A stretch of 6,434 nucleotides of DNA from Halobacteriales archaeon (GCA_020201445.1 JAIVGU010000253.1:1-6434); one strand, 5' to 3'; positions 1 through 6,193 are shown, counted from the first letter of the stretch. Notes: generated by a model not told the origin, from the sequence alone. Numbers and translations: made by a program.

Positions 1-888
1 GGGGTCGGTGTAGGCGTGGCCGGCGGACTCGAAGGCGCGGCGGGCGAGGCTGTAGCCGTTGGAGTGGATGCCGGTGGAGGCGAGGCCGATGAGAGCGTCG
101 CCGGGCTGGATGCGGCTGCCGTCGACGATGCTCGCCTTCTTGACGTGGGCGAGGCAGGTGCCGGCGAGGTCGAAGCCCTTGATGATGCCGGGGAGGCTGG
201 CGGTCTCGCCGCCGATGAGGGAGCAGTTGGCCTGGCGGGCGCCCTCGTTGAGGCCGGCGCCGACCTGCCTGGTCAATTCGGGGTCGGGGTCCTGCACGGC
301 GAGGTAGTCGACGAACGCGAGCGGCTCGGCGCCGACGCAGAGGGCGTCGTTGACGTTCATGGCCATGCAGTCGATGCCGACCGTGTCCCACTTGCGCAGG
401 GCGTTGGCGACCTCCACCTTGCTGCCCACGCCGTCGGTGCAGAGCACGAGGGCGTCCTCGGCGCCGAAGTCAACGAGACCGGCGAAGTGGCCGATCTTCC
501 CCATCGGCGCGCCGAAGCCGGTGCGGTGGAAGCTGACCATCCCGGCGAGCGCCTCGACGGCCTTGTCCTCGCGGTGGATGTCGACGCCGGTCTGCGCATA
601 GGTCATGCCCTTCGTGGCGGGCGCGGGGGCGGCGGGCACTGGGCGGCCGGTGATGGCATCGACCGGGGTGCGCTTGCTGCCGTGGTCGAGCTCCACCACG
701 AACTCGTCGCCCTTCACCGGCAGAGGCGCGGGCTCGTGGACGCGGGGGCGCGCGACCTTCACGCCCTTGGGGGCAGGCGAGGGCTTGGGCTTCGCGGCGG
801 GCTTGCCCTTGGGCTTCGCTGCCTTCGCGGCCCGGCGGGGAGTTGCCTTCGCGGTCTTGCGCGCGCCTTTGCTCGCCTTCCTGGCCAC
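1..888 (-). CDS. purM: Phosphoribosylformylglycinamidine cyclo-ligase (AIR synthetase), 3' end cut by window, with basic N-terminal extension
   Basis: PurM closes formylglycinamidine ribotide to aminoimidazole ribotide using ATP, in the cytoplasmic purine pathway. Only the first 296 codons are present and the gene continues past the left edge. The recognisable enzyme begins at residue 95 (MTYAQTGVDIHRED). It carries TDGVGSK near 152-157, DTVGIDCMAMNVNDALCVGAEP near 168-189, an NCSLIGGETASLPGI block near 221-235 and GIHSNGYSLAR near 273-283, all hallmarks of PurM and closest in wording to archaeal versions. The GTG at 886-888 is chosen as start because the same frame stays open with strongly GC-ended codons up to there and an A-T-rich element lies about 24 bases upstream. 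It adds about 94 residues: a Lys/Ala/Pro-rich stretch (3-41), a short more ordered-looking part (58-84), then an Ala/Pro linker. The ordinary PurM start would be the ATG at 604-606, so the extension is the uncertain part. The enzyme assignment is secure. It is transcribed divergently from nob1. Confidence 0.93.
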   Translation of the reverse strand, partial: MARKASKGARKTAKATPRRAAKAAKPKGKPAAKPKPSPAPKGVKVARPRVHEPAPLPVKGDEFVVELDHGSKRTPVDAITGRPVPAAPAPATKGMTYAQTGVDIHREDKAVEALAGMVSFHRTGFGAPMGKIGHFAGLVDFGAEDALVLCTDGVGSKVEVANALRKWDTVGIDCMAMNVNDALCVGAEPLAFVDYLAVQDPDPELTRQVGAGLNEGARQANCSLIGGETASLPGIIKGFDLAGTCLAHVKKASIVDGSRIQPGDALIGLASTGIHSNGYSLARRAFESAGHAYTDP

Positions 889-906
889 GCGGCGGCGAAC
901 GCAACG

Positions 907-917
907 ACTCTTAGAAG
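907..917 (-). promoter_or_regulatory. Possible archaeal TATA element of purM
   Basis: Read on the minus strand this is CTTCTAAGAGT, the only A-T-rich patch close upstream of purM. Its centre is about 24 bases before the GTG at 888, roughly the distance expected for a leaderless archaeal transcript. This supports the extended GTG start over the internal ATG at 606. The match to a TATA consensus is loose. Confidence 0.35.
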
Positions 918-980
918 GATTGGGCCGGCGGGCAGGGCCGTCAGGACGCGCACAGGCTTTTCTGGTTGGCTTCGCACCCC

Positions 981-1003
981 CAATCCGCAGATTGTGCGGA
1001 TTG
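981..1003. repeat. Perfect 9-bp inverted repeat in the purM/nob1 spacer
   Basis: Arms CAATCCGCA (981-989) and TGCGGATTG (995-1003) are perfect reverse complements around the five-base spacer GATTG. The core 982-1002 shares 15 of 21 positions with 1048-1068 and about 14 of 21 with 1689-1709, so it is one unit of a dispersed repeat. It lies between two divergent genes, about 90 bases upstream of purM and 150 upstream of nob1. It could be an operator, a hairpin or a passive mobile repeat. Confidence 0.75.
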
Positions 1004-1047
1004 CACAGAGCACGAGGAGGTCTCCCGGGGAAGCCACGACAATGTGG

Positions 1048-1068
1048 AATCAGCGAAATCTGTGGATT
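1048..1068. repeat. Second, degenerate repeat unit in the purM/nob1 spacer
   Basis: This 21-base unit starts AATCAGCG and ends TGTGGATT. It has the same length and the same AATC...GATT ends as the unit at 982-1002, with six differences, so its palindrome is imperfect. The rest of the 268-base spacer (889-1156) shows no gene that I can support. Confidence 0.5.
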
Positions 1069-1128
1069 AGTGGGGACGAACCAGCCATGCAGGACACCTG
1101 AAGTCCGCATCCCGGAGAGGTTCACCGC

Positions 1129-1136
1129 TTTTGTAT
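1129..1136 (+). promoter_or_regulatory. Possible TATA element of nob1
   Basis: TTTTGTAT sits in otherwise GC-rich sequence, centred about 25 bases upstream of the GTG at 1157. That is the spacing expected of an archaeal TATA box for a leaderless transcript. If translation instead starts at the GTG at 1181, the leader would be about 24 bases. Confidence 0.4.
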
Positions 1137-1156
1137 GACGCCTCCGTTACCCTCAT

Positions 1157-1789
1157 GTGCTCCATTCCCCGTCGCCCCCTGTGCCCTCGTGGTACATCCT
1201 GGACACCTCGCTCCTGCTGGGCGGCAAGGACCCGCCCCGCGACGGCCGCTGGGCCACCACGCCCGAGGCGGCCGCGGAGATCTCCCCCGGGGGGCGCGAC
1301 GCGCGGCGCTACGAGGACTGGATCAGCGTGGGCCTCCAGGTGCGCGCCGCCGACCCCGACGACGTGATCCGGGTGGAGGATGCGGCGCAGGCCGCCGGCA
1401 ACCTGACGCGCCTCAGCCGCGCCGACGTCACCCTGGCCGCCCTCGCCCTGGAGCTGAACGGCCACCTCATCACCGACGACTTCACGCTGCTCGACGTCGC
1501 CAAGCGGCTCGCCATCGCCACCCGAACGGTCAACACCAACGGCATCGCAGCGGCGCTCGACTTCAAGCCCCGCTGCACCGGCTGCGGCCGCTGGTTCGAG
1601 GCGATGCCCAAGGGGGACGAGTGCACGGTGTGCGGCTCGCCCGTCAAGCCGAAGCCGTGGAAGAAGGCCGAGCAGAAGGACACACCTCAATCCGCGTCAT
1701 CCGCGGTTTTTGCCGAGAACCATTGCAACGACACGTCCTCTTGGGATCCGTGGGTTGGTTCGGCGCGTCTGACGACGACCCAAGCCTGA
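1157..1789 (+). CDS. nob1: NOB1-type endonuclease (PIN domain plus zinc ribbon), 18S/16S rRNA maturation
   Basis: NOB1 cuts the precursor at the 3' end of small-subunit rRNA in the late cytoplasmic pre-ribosome. The PIN domain starts at WYILDTSLLL, with the acidic metal ligand Asp16. It continues through the family phrase TTPEAAAEI (34-42), LSRADVTLAALALEL (86-100, Asp90) and LITDDFTLLDVA (104-115, Asp107/108). A zinc ribbon follows: CTGC at 140-143 and CTVC at 156-159. The family normally ends soon after, in a basic stretch that matches KPKPWKK at 164-170. Here about 40 further residues follow, with many A/T-ended codons (about a third, against very few in the core) and a palindromic repeat embedded in the DNA, so the tail looks recently acquired. 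The first start is GTG 1157; GTG 1181 would give a more usual N-terminus (MPSWYILD). A DUF309 gene follows after 25 bases, possibly co-transcribed. The function is confidently assigned from domain order and metal-binding residues. Confidence 0.92.
   Translation: MLHSPSPPVPSWYILDTSLLLGGKDPPRDGRWATTPEAAAEISPGGRDARRYEDWISVGLQVRAADPDDVIRVEDAAQAAGNLTRLSRADVTLAALALELNGHLITDDFTLLDVAKRLAIATRTVNTNGIAAALDFKPRCTGCGRWFEAMPKGDECTVCGSPVKPKPWKKAEQKDTPQSASSAVFAENHCNDTSSWDPWVGSARLTTTQA
1689..1711. repeat. Palindromic repeat with T-run inside the 3' end of nob1
   Basis: AATCCGCGTCATCCGCGG is followed by five Ts (1707-1711). CCGCG (1692-1696) and CGCGG (1702-1706) pair around the five-base spacer TCATC. The unit belongs to the same family as the intergenic copies, yet lies inside the open frame of nob1, 78 bases before its stop. 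A stem followed by a T-run also resembles an intrinsic terminator, so some nob1 transcripts could end here. That effect is inferred. Confidence 0.65.
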
Positions 1790-1814
1790 AGCCCGCGCCC
1801 CCGCTCCGCCAGGC

Positions 1815-2234
1815 GTGACCGGCCCGCTCAACACGAGCCGCAACCGCAATGCCGCCCCCATCCCGGACCCGGCGGCGCACCCGGCGCTGGAGGAGGGGCG
1901 GCGGCTGTTCAACCACGGCGAACCCTGGCACGCGCACGAGGCGTGGGAGCCGCTCTGGATGGGCCTGGAGGGGGAGGACAAGCTGTTCGTGCAGGGCCTC
2001 ATCATGGCCGCCGCGATGCTGGTGCAGTACGGCAAGGGGGTGCGGCGCGGGGTGCAGAACCACTGGGCCAACGTGACGCTGCGGCTGCGGCCCCACGCGG
2101 CGGGGAGGTGGGGCATCGACGTGGCGCGGCTGCTGGCGGACCTCACCCCCTACGCCGAGGACGCGAACGGCAGCGGGCCCATGTCGCGCAAGGCGGGGGA
2201 TGTGAAGGTTCACCGTGACCTTCCTTCCACCTGA
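1815..2234 (+). CDS. DUF309 family protein
   Basis: This is a 139-residue protein with the DUF309 signature. The first motif is LFNHGEPWHAHEAWEPLW (31-48), a helix with the characteristic His-x-His-Glu and the Trp/Glu pattern. The second helix is LFVQGLIMAAAMLVQYGKG (57-75), followed by RRGVQNHW (77-84). In known members these residues cluster in a small helical bundle whose biochemical role is undefined, so I give no function. The start is the GTG at 1815, because no in-frame ATG precedes the conserved motif. The first 20 or so residues are Pro/Ala-rich and poorly supported. No A-T-rich promoter is visible in the 25-base gap after nob1, so it may be read from the nob1 promoter. The C-terminal 25 residues are polar and not part of the domain. 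Confidence 0.82.
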   Translation: MTGPLNTSRNRNAAPIPDPAAHPALEEGRRLFNHGEPWHAHEAWEPLWMGLEGEDKLFVQGLIMAAAMLVQYGKGVRRGVQNHWANVTLRLRPHAAGRWGIDVARLLADLTPYAEDANGSGPMSRKAGDVKVHRDLPST

Positions 2235-2245
2235 CCGCCCGCCTG

Positions 2246-2269
2246 ACCGCGAAGGCCGCGGTTCGGTGG
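2246..2269 (+). repeat. CGCG-N5-CGCG repeat unit with GTTCGGTGG tail
   Basis: ACCGCG (2246-2251) and CGCGGT (2257-2262) are perfect reverse complements around AAGGC. The 13 bases CGCGGTTCGGTGG (2257-2269) recur exactly at 6250-6262. The unit lies just after the DUF309 stop, so it may be a terminator-like hairpin, but no T-run follows. Confidence 0.7.
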
Positions 2270-2290
2270 TTGCGGTGCAGCGCCCAAACC

Positions 2291-2321
2291 CTTAACTAGA
2301 GAAATTATTGAGCCGGTTAAC
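2291..2321 (+). promoter_or_regulatory. A-T-rich promoter and possible operator of marR-MFS
   Basis: This is the most A-T-rich stretch in the window. It includes CTTAACTAGAG and AAATTATT and ends in GTTAAC, four bases before the marR ATG at 2325. TTAAC (2292-2296) and GTTAA (2316-2320) form a widely spaced inverted repeat around the presumed TATA element. MarR proteins commonly bind such dyads over their own promoter, so autorepression is a reasonable inference. The exact TATA position and transcription start cannot be fixed. Confidence 0.5.
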
Positions 2322-2324
2322 GAA

Positions 2325-2774
2325 ATGAGCGCGGACCCCTCCCACGCCGCCGCCCGCCTCGCCGTCGACACCGGCCTCAACTTCCTCTGCTACCTCAAGG
2401 CCGAGCTGCGCAGCCGCCGCCCCGGCGACCTCTCGATGCCGCAGTTCCGCTTCCTCAACCTCCTCGCCAAGGAGACCGACCGCGGCCTCGGCGACATCGC
2501 GGAGGACCTCGGCGTCTCCCCGCCGGCGCTCTCCAAGCTGGTCGACGGCCTCGTGGAGCGCGGCCTCGTCGCCCGCTCCGCCGACGCCAGCGACCGCCGC
2601 CGCCTCAGCCTCGCCACCACCCCCTCGGGGGCGAAGCTGGTGGCCGGCTTCCGCGCCCAACTGGAGGAGGGCCTGGCGCAGCGCCTCGCCGCCCTGCCCG
2701 CCCGCTCCCAGGCCAGCATCGTCGCCGCCCTGCGCGACCTGCAGCCCATCCTCGCCGCGGAGGTGGTGGCGTGA
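2325..2774 (+). CDS. MarR family transcriptional regulator
   Basis: This 149-residue protein has the usual MarR length. It has an N-terminal dimerisation helix (about 8-30) and a winged helix from LSMPQFRFLNLL (36-47) through GDIAEDLGVSPPALSKLVDGLVERGLV. The recognition helix is about 65-80 and the wing carries DRRR (90-93) before LSLATTPSGAKL. C-terminal helices (about 105-147) complete the dimer interface. MarR proteins usually repress neighbouring efflux or detoxification genes and release DNA on binding small aromatic or oxidising compounds; the ligand here is unknown. The ATG at 2325 lies immediately after an A-T-rich promoter island. The stop overlaps the start of the exporter by four bases (GTGA), indicating co-transcription and coupled translation. 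It most likely controls that exporter and itself. Confidence 0.92.
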   Translation: MSADPSHAAARLAVDTGLNFLCYLKAELRSRRPGDLSMPQFRFLNLLAKETDRGLGDIAEDLGVSPPALSKLVDGLVERGLVARSADASDRRRLSLATTPSGAKLVAGFRAQLEEGLAQRLAALPARSQASIVAALRDLQPILAAEVVA

Positions 2775-4687
2775 GCGACCTGCCCACCTTCGACCCGTCG
2801 CAGGCCAACGCACAGCCGAAGGCGCACCTGACCCACCGCCAGATCCTCCTCGTCTTCTCCGGCCTCATGCTGGGGATGTTCCTCGCGGCGCTCGACCAGA
2901 CCATCGTGTCGGCCGCGCTGCCCACCATCGCCGCCGACCTGGGCGGCATCGACAAGATCACCTGGGTCGTCACCTCCTACCTCCTCACCTCCACGGTGAC
3001 CATCCTGCTGTGGGGCAAGCTCTCCGACATCTACGGCCGCAAGGTGATGTTCCAGATCTCCATCGGCACGTTCCTCGCCTCCTCGGCCCTCATCGGCCTC
3101 GCCCCCGACATGCTCTGGCTCGTCGTCGGGCGCGGCCTGCAGGGCGTCGGCGCGGGCGGCATCATGAGCCTCGCCTTCGCCATCATCGGCGACATCCTCT
3201 CGCCTCGCGAGCGCGGCAAGTACATGGGCCTCATGGGCTCGGTCTTCCTGGTCTCCTCCGTCGTCGGCCCCCTGCTGGGCGGCGCCATCGTCGAGCACGT
3301 CCACCTCTTCGGCATCGCGCCCTGGCGCTGGATCTTCTACGTCAACCTCCCCATCGGCATCCCCGCCCTCGTCGTCACCGGCATCGTGCTGCGGCTGCCC
3401 TTCCACCGCCAGCGCCAGCCCATCGACTACGCCGGCGCCGCGCTGCTGATGGCGGGCGCCTCCATGCTCATCCTCGGCCTGGTGTGGGGCGGCGCCGCGG
3501 CCCCCTGGGCCAACGCCTGCGACCCCGACGCCGGGGCCGTCACCGGCGACGGCTGCTACAACCTGCGCTGGCTCCCCGGCGCCGGCGAGGCCTCCAGCGC
3601 CCCCGGCGCGGCGCCCGGCGGCGTCGCGGCGTTCCTGGGCGACTGGCTGGTCCTGCTCCTGCTGGCCGGCGGCGTGCTGCTGATGGCGGCCTTCGTCCTC
3701 GTCGAGGCGCGCCGCCGCGCCCCGCTGCTCCCGCTCGGGCTCTTCCGCAACTCCGTCTTCTCCGTCGCGAGCGCGGTCTCTTTCGTCGTCGGCGCCGCCA
3801 TGTTCGGCGGCTTCGTCTTCCTGCCCACCTACCTGCAGATCTCCACCGGCGTCTCGCCCACCACGTCCGGCTTCCTGCTGCTGCCGATGGTGCTGGGCCT
3901 CATGCCGCTCTCGGCCGCGTCGGGCATCATCATCAGCAAGACCGGGAAGTACAAGTGGTGGCCCCTGGCCGGCCTGCCCATCGCCGCCGCCGGAATGGGG
4001 ATGCTCTCCCTCCTGACGCCGGACACCTCGGAGCTCACCATCGGCACGGGGATGTTCCTGCTCGGCGCCGGCATCGGCATGACGATGCAGGTCATGGTGC
4101 TGGCCGTCCAGAACGCCCTCGACCTGCGCCAGATGGGCATCGGCACCGCCGCCAACAACTTCGTGCGCAGCATGGGCAGCGTCATCGGCGTCGCCCTCTT
4201 CGGCGTCATCTTCTCCGACGAGATCCGCGCCGCCGTCCCGGAGATCATCGCCAACGGCGGCGACCCCCGCGTCGCCTTCGGGGCGCTGCGCAGCAACCCC
4301 GGCCTCATCCACGGCCTGCCCGACGCCATCCGCGTCCCGCTGGAGACCCACGTCGCCACCGGCGTGGCGCACATCTTCCTCTACGCCATCCCCGCCGTCC
4401 TGGTGGCGTGGCTGCTCACCTTCTTCCTCAAGGAAGTCCCGCTGCGCTCCACCCGCAACCTCGGCGCCGCCGTCGGCGAGGGCGGCACCGCCATCCTGGA
4501 GACCGCCGCGGGGGAGACCGTGCCGGTGGCCCCGACCCCGCCCGTGCAGCCCGCCGCGACGCCGGCCGGCCGCCCCGTCTCCGCGGCGCCCGCCGACCTG
4601 CGGCCGCGCAGCCACGCCGACATCCAGCGCGCCGTCGACGCCCTCGTCATGCCGGCTCGCCGCGCGCCGGCCGCCCGGCGCCGCTGA
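2771..4687 (+). CDS. DHA2-type major facilitator drug/proton exporter (EmrB/QacA-like, 14 TM)
   Basis: This 638-residue integral membrane protein is expected to expel hydrophobic or toxic compounds in exchange for protons. TM1 contains LDQTIVSAALPTIAADLGG (41-59), the DHA motif with a membrane-embedded Asp42. The loop after TM2 has the MFS motif A (GKLSDIYGRK, 82-91). Motif C appears as VVGPLLGG (164-171), the drug-antiporter mark, followed by WRWIFYVNLPIGI (185-197), typical of the 14-TM branch. Hydrophobic segments continue to about residue 553. An external loop of about 45 residues (243-288), rich in Gly/Ala/Pro, holds Cys250 and Cys262, which could form a disulfide. A cytoplasmic tail of about 80 residues (557-638), Ala/Pro-rich with an Arg-rich end, is longer than usual. 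The GTG start overlaps the marR stop. The family is certain; the substrate cannot be read from sequence. Confidence 0.94.
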   Translation: MSDLPTFDPSQANAQPKAHLTHRQILLVFSGLMLGMFLAALDQTIVSAALPTIAADLGGIDKITWVVTSYLLTSTVTILLWGKLSDIYGRKVMFQISIGTFLASSALIGLAPDMLWLVVGRGLQGVGAGGIMSLAFAIIGDILSPRERGKYMGLMGSVFLVSSVVGPLLGGAIVEHVHLFGIAPWRWIFYVNLPIGIPALVVTGIVLRLPFHRQRQPIDYAGAALLMAGASMLILGLVWGGAAAPWANACDPDAGAVTGDGCYNLRWLPGAGEASSAPGAAPGGVAAFLGDWLVLLLLAGGVLLMAAFVLVEARRRAPLLPLGLFRNSVFSVASAVSFVVGAAMFGGFVFLPTYLQISTGVSPTTSGFLLLPMVLGLMPLSAASGIIISKTGKYKWWPLAGLPIAAAGMGMLSLLTPDTSELTIGTGMFLLGAGIGMTMQVMVLAVQNALDLRQMGIGTAANNFVRSMGSVIGVALFGVIFSDEIRAAVPEIIANGGDPRVAFGALRSNPGLIHGLPDAIRVPLETHVATGVAHIFLYAIPAVLVAWLLTFFLKEVPLRSTRNLGAAVGEGGTAILETAAGETVPVAPTPPVQPAATPAGRPVSAAPADLRPRSHADIQRAVDALVMPARRAPAARRR

Positions 4688-4696
4688 CGGCCGTCA
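4685..4696. repeat. 12-bp perfect palindrome over the exporter stop codon
   Basis: TGACGGCCGTCA is fully self-complementary and begins with the TGA stop of the exporter gene. It could be a protein-binding site or chance in GC-rich DNA. Confidence 0.5.
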
Positions 4697-4706
4697 CTGG
4701 GAGGCA

Positions 4707-4722
4707 GGAGCCCGTAGGCTCC
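4707..4722. repeat. 6-bp stem hairpin between exporter and lipoprotein genes
   Basis: GGAGCC (4707-4712) and GGCTCC (4717-4722) pair perfectly around the four-base loop CGTA. It lies 20 bases after the exporter stop and has no T-run, so a terminator role is only possible. Confidence 0.45.
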
Positions 4723-4749
4723 CCGCGCTGGATTGCAGCAGAGCACCAG

Positions 4750-4760
4750 AAACGCTATGA
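4750..4760 (+). promoter_or_regulatory. Weak possible promoter element of the lipoprotein gene
   Basis: AAACGCTATGA is the least GC-rich patch in this 77-base spacer. It lies about 28 bases upstream of the in-frame ATG at 4783, which would make that ATG a leaderless start. It is too close to suit the ATG at 4765. The match is poor, and read-through from the exporter operon is an alternative. Confidence 0.2.
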
Positions 4761-4764
4761 CCCG

Positions 4765-6075
4765 ATGCCCAGGCTGGCGGGCATGCGCCCCCCGTGGACC
4801 GTCGCGGCTTTGCTGTCCCTCCTCCTGGCCGGAATGGCCGGGTGCATGCAGAAGGACGGTCCCGCGGACGCCACCGGCACGATGCAGCCGGCGGGCGGCG
4901 GCGCGGCCCAGCACGCGCAGCGCCTCTGGAACTACACCACCCCCGACCCCGGCGGGGCGCGCTTCAGCAACGACTACGCCGGCGCCATCAGCGCCGACGA
5001 GGCCAGCGGCCTCAATGGCGGCGTCCCGCTCGGGGCGTCGGTCGCCATCAACAGCTGCTGCTTCTTCGACTGGGTGGAGGCCCCCGACCTGCTGGCGGTC
5101 GACCAGTTGGTCGCCCTCCGCATCACCCTCAACTGGACCAACACCCCGGCCGCGCGCGCCGGCCTCGACGCCGCCGCCTGCGTCCCCTGGCGCTGCGTGG
5201 CGTTCAACCCAGGCGGCGACGAGAGCTTGGCCGAGGGCCCGCACTCCGACGTCCTCACCCTCATCACCTCGGGCCGGCAGGACTTCCTCGACGCGGGCGC
5301 CGCGGTCCTGGTGGGCGTCCGCTACACCAACGCGGCCGTCGGCGCCGGCCTCCCCTACACGCTGCACGTCGAGGTCGCCCCCGTCGGCAACGGCCTCGCG
5401 CTGCAGGACCCCTACCTGCTCCACGTCGAGCCCAACGCCACAGTGGTCGCCGAGGTGGTGGGCCCCTACAGCCCCGACGGCATCAGCGCCGGCCTCATGG
5501 TGTACGGCCCCGACGACCGCCCCCAGCAATGGATCTCCCTGGCGGGGGACCACGGCTCCCGCTTCAACCTCACCCTCCCGGCCGGCATGGACGTCCTCGT
5601 CCCCCTGGACGCCGCGGGCGGCTTCGTCCGCCTCGCCACCGACCGGCCTCCGCAGATGGCGATGGCACACCGGCTCAAGGTCGAGACCGGCCAGCAGGAC
5701 CTCGTGGAGGTGGCGGACCCGCAGGCGCACAGCGGCGACGTCGCCTACGCGGCGCCCCCCGCCAGCATGGGCGACTTCCCGTTCTTCCTCTACGCCGACG
5801 GCGCCGAGGCGCAGAGCCTGCTCGGCGTCGGGGACGACCCTGGCGGCGCGAACATCACCCTCGCCTCCTCCAGCGGCCTCATCGCCGCCGTGGACACCAC
5901 CCGCCTCGCCGCGCAGCACGCGACCCTCTTCGGCAGCGCCTGCGTCGCCTGCAACAGCAACGGCGACTGGTGGCCCGCCCACTACCTCGACGACGACGGC
6001 ACCTACCAGGTCCACTGGGCGAGCAGCGGCGCCGCGGGCAAGTTCGTGATGTTCACGCAGCGCTACGTCCGCTGA
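4765..6075 (+). CDS. Exported, probably lipid-anchored protein of unknown function
   Basis: I do not recognise a family for this 436-residue protein. The N-terminus has Arg followed by a hydrophobic core, VAALLSLLLAGMAGC, ending at Cys27. This is a lipobox-like site (Met instead of the usual Leu at -3), so export and lipid attachment are likely but not certain. A Gly/Ala/Gln-rich linker (about 31-52) follows. The rest is Val/Thr/Asn/Gly/Asp-rich and looks like beta structure in at least two parts (about 54-207 and 210-436). Other cysteines lie at 98, 99, 139, 144, 393 and 396, close enough for disulfides. Five N-x-T sequons (Asn56, 123, 224, 268, 363) fit archaeal surface N-glycosylation. No C-terminal membrane anchor is seen. 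The start could be ATG 4765 or ATG 4783; both leave the signal intact. It follows the exporter by 77 bases on the same strand, and a functional link is unproven. The frame's coding quality is high throughout. Confidence 0.82.
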   Translation: MPRLAGMRPPWTVAALLSLLLAGMAGCMQKDGPADATGTMQPAGGGAAQHAQRLWNYTTPDPGGARFSNDYAGAISADEASGLNGGVPLGASVAINSCCFFDWVEAPDLLAVDQLVALRITLNWTNTPAARAGLDAAACVPWRCVAFNPGGDESLAEGPHSDVLTLITSGRQDFLDAGAAVLVGVRYTNAAVGAGLPYTLHVEVAPVGNGLALQDPYLLHVEPNATVVAEVVGPYSPDGISAGLMVYGPDDRPQQWISLAGDHGSRFNLTLPAGMDVLVPLDAAGGFVRLATDRPPQMAMAHRLKVETGQQDLVEVADPQAHSGDVAYAAPPASMGDFPFFLYADGAEAQSLLGVGDDPGGANITLASSSGLIAAVDTTRLAAQHATLFGSACVACNSNGDWWPAHYLDDDGTYQVHWASSGAAGKFVMFTQRYVR

Positions 6076-6085
6076 GACTCCGTCC

Positions 6086-6110
6086 GAACCACGAAGGACG
6101 CGAACCGCAG
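6086..6110 (-). repeat. Repeat unit, reversed, in the convergent spacer
   Basis: On the minus strand this begins CTGCGGTTCGCG and ends CTTCGTGGTTC, with the ten-base phrasing of the other units but the opposite orientation. Its CACGAAGGA (6090-6098) is the exact reverse complement of TCCTTCGTG at 6230-6238, so the two ends of the spacer could pair. Confidence 0.6.
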
Positions 6111-6144
6111 AGTGCTTCGGAAAAATTGTTGGGTTCCGTGCCTT

Positions 6145-6182
6145 CCGCGACCTCCGCGGTTCGTGGGTTCGCGTTCGGTGGC
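6145..6182 (+). repeat. CGCG-N5-CGCG repeat with two GTTCG...GTGG tails
   Basis: CCGCG (6145-6149) and CGCGG (6155-6159) pair around ACCTC. The sequence continues GTTCGTGGG and then CGCGTTCGGTGGC (6170-6182), which matches the tail of the copy at 2257-2269 with one base missing. It looks like two partial units in tandem. Confidence 0.65.
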
Positions 6183-6193
6183 ATCCCTCTTTC

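Noticed and set aside
16..1101. Plus-strand open frame opposite purM
   Set aside because: Low-complexity Gly/Ala/Val/Asp sequence. The minus strand encodes an unmistakable PurM across 1-606.
2390..4615. Very long open frame on the minus strand opposite marR and the exporter (741 codons)
   Set aside because: Composition is Gly/Ala/Asp/Glu/Arg/His-rich with no domain. It is the antisense reflection of GC-ended codons of two clearly real genes.
4757..4759. ATG as start of the lipoprotein gene
   Set aside because: It is out of frame with the signal peptide and mature protein.
3010..4764. Upstream part of a long plus-strand frame that joins the lipoprotein frame
   Set aside because: It is an Arg/Pro/His-rich out-of-frame reading of the exporter. 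Only the part from 4765 has a start, a signal peptide and sensible composition.
4381..6015. Long minus-strand open frame (544 codons) opposite the lipoprotein
   Set aside because: Val/Gly/Asp/Ala-rich with no recognisable motif; it is a shadow of the plus-strand gene.
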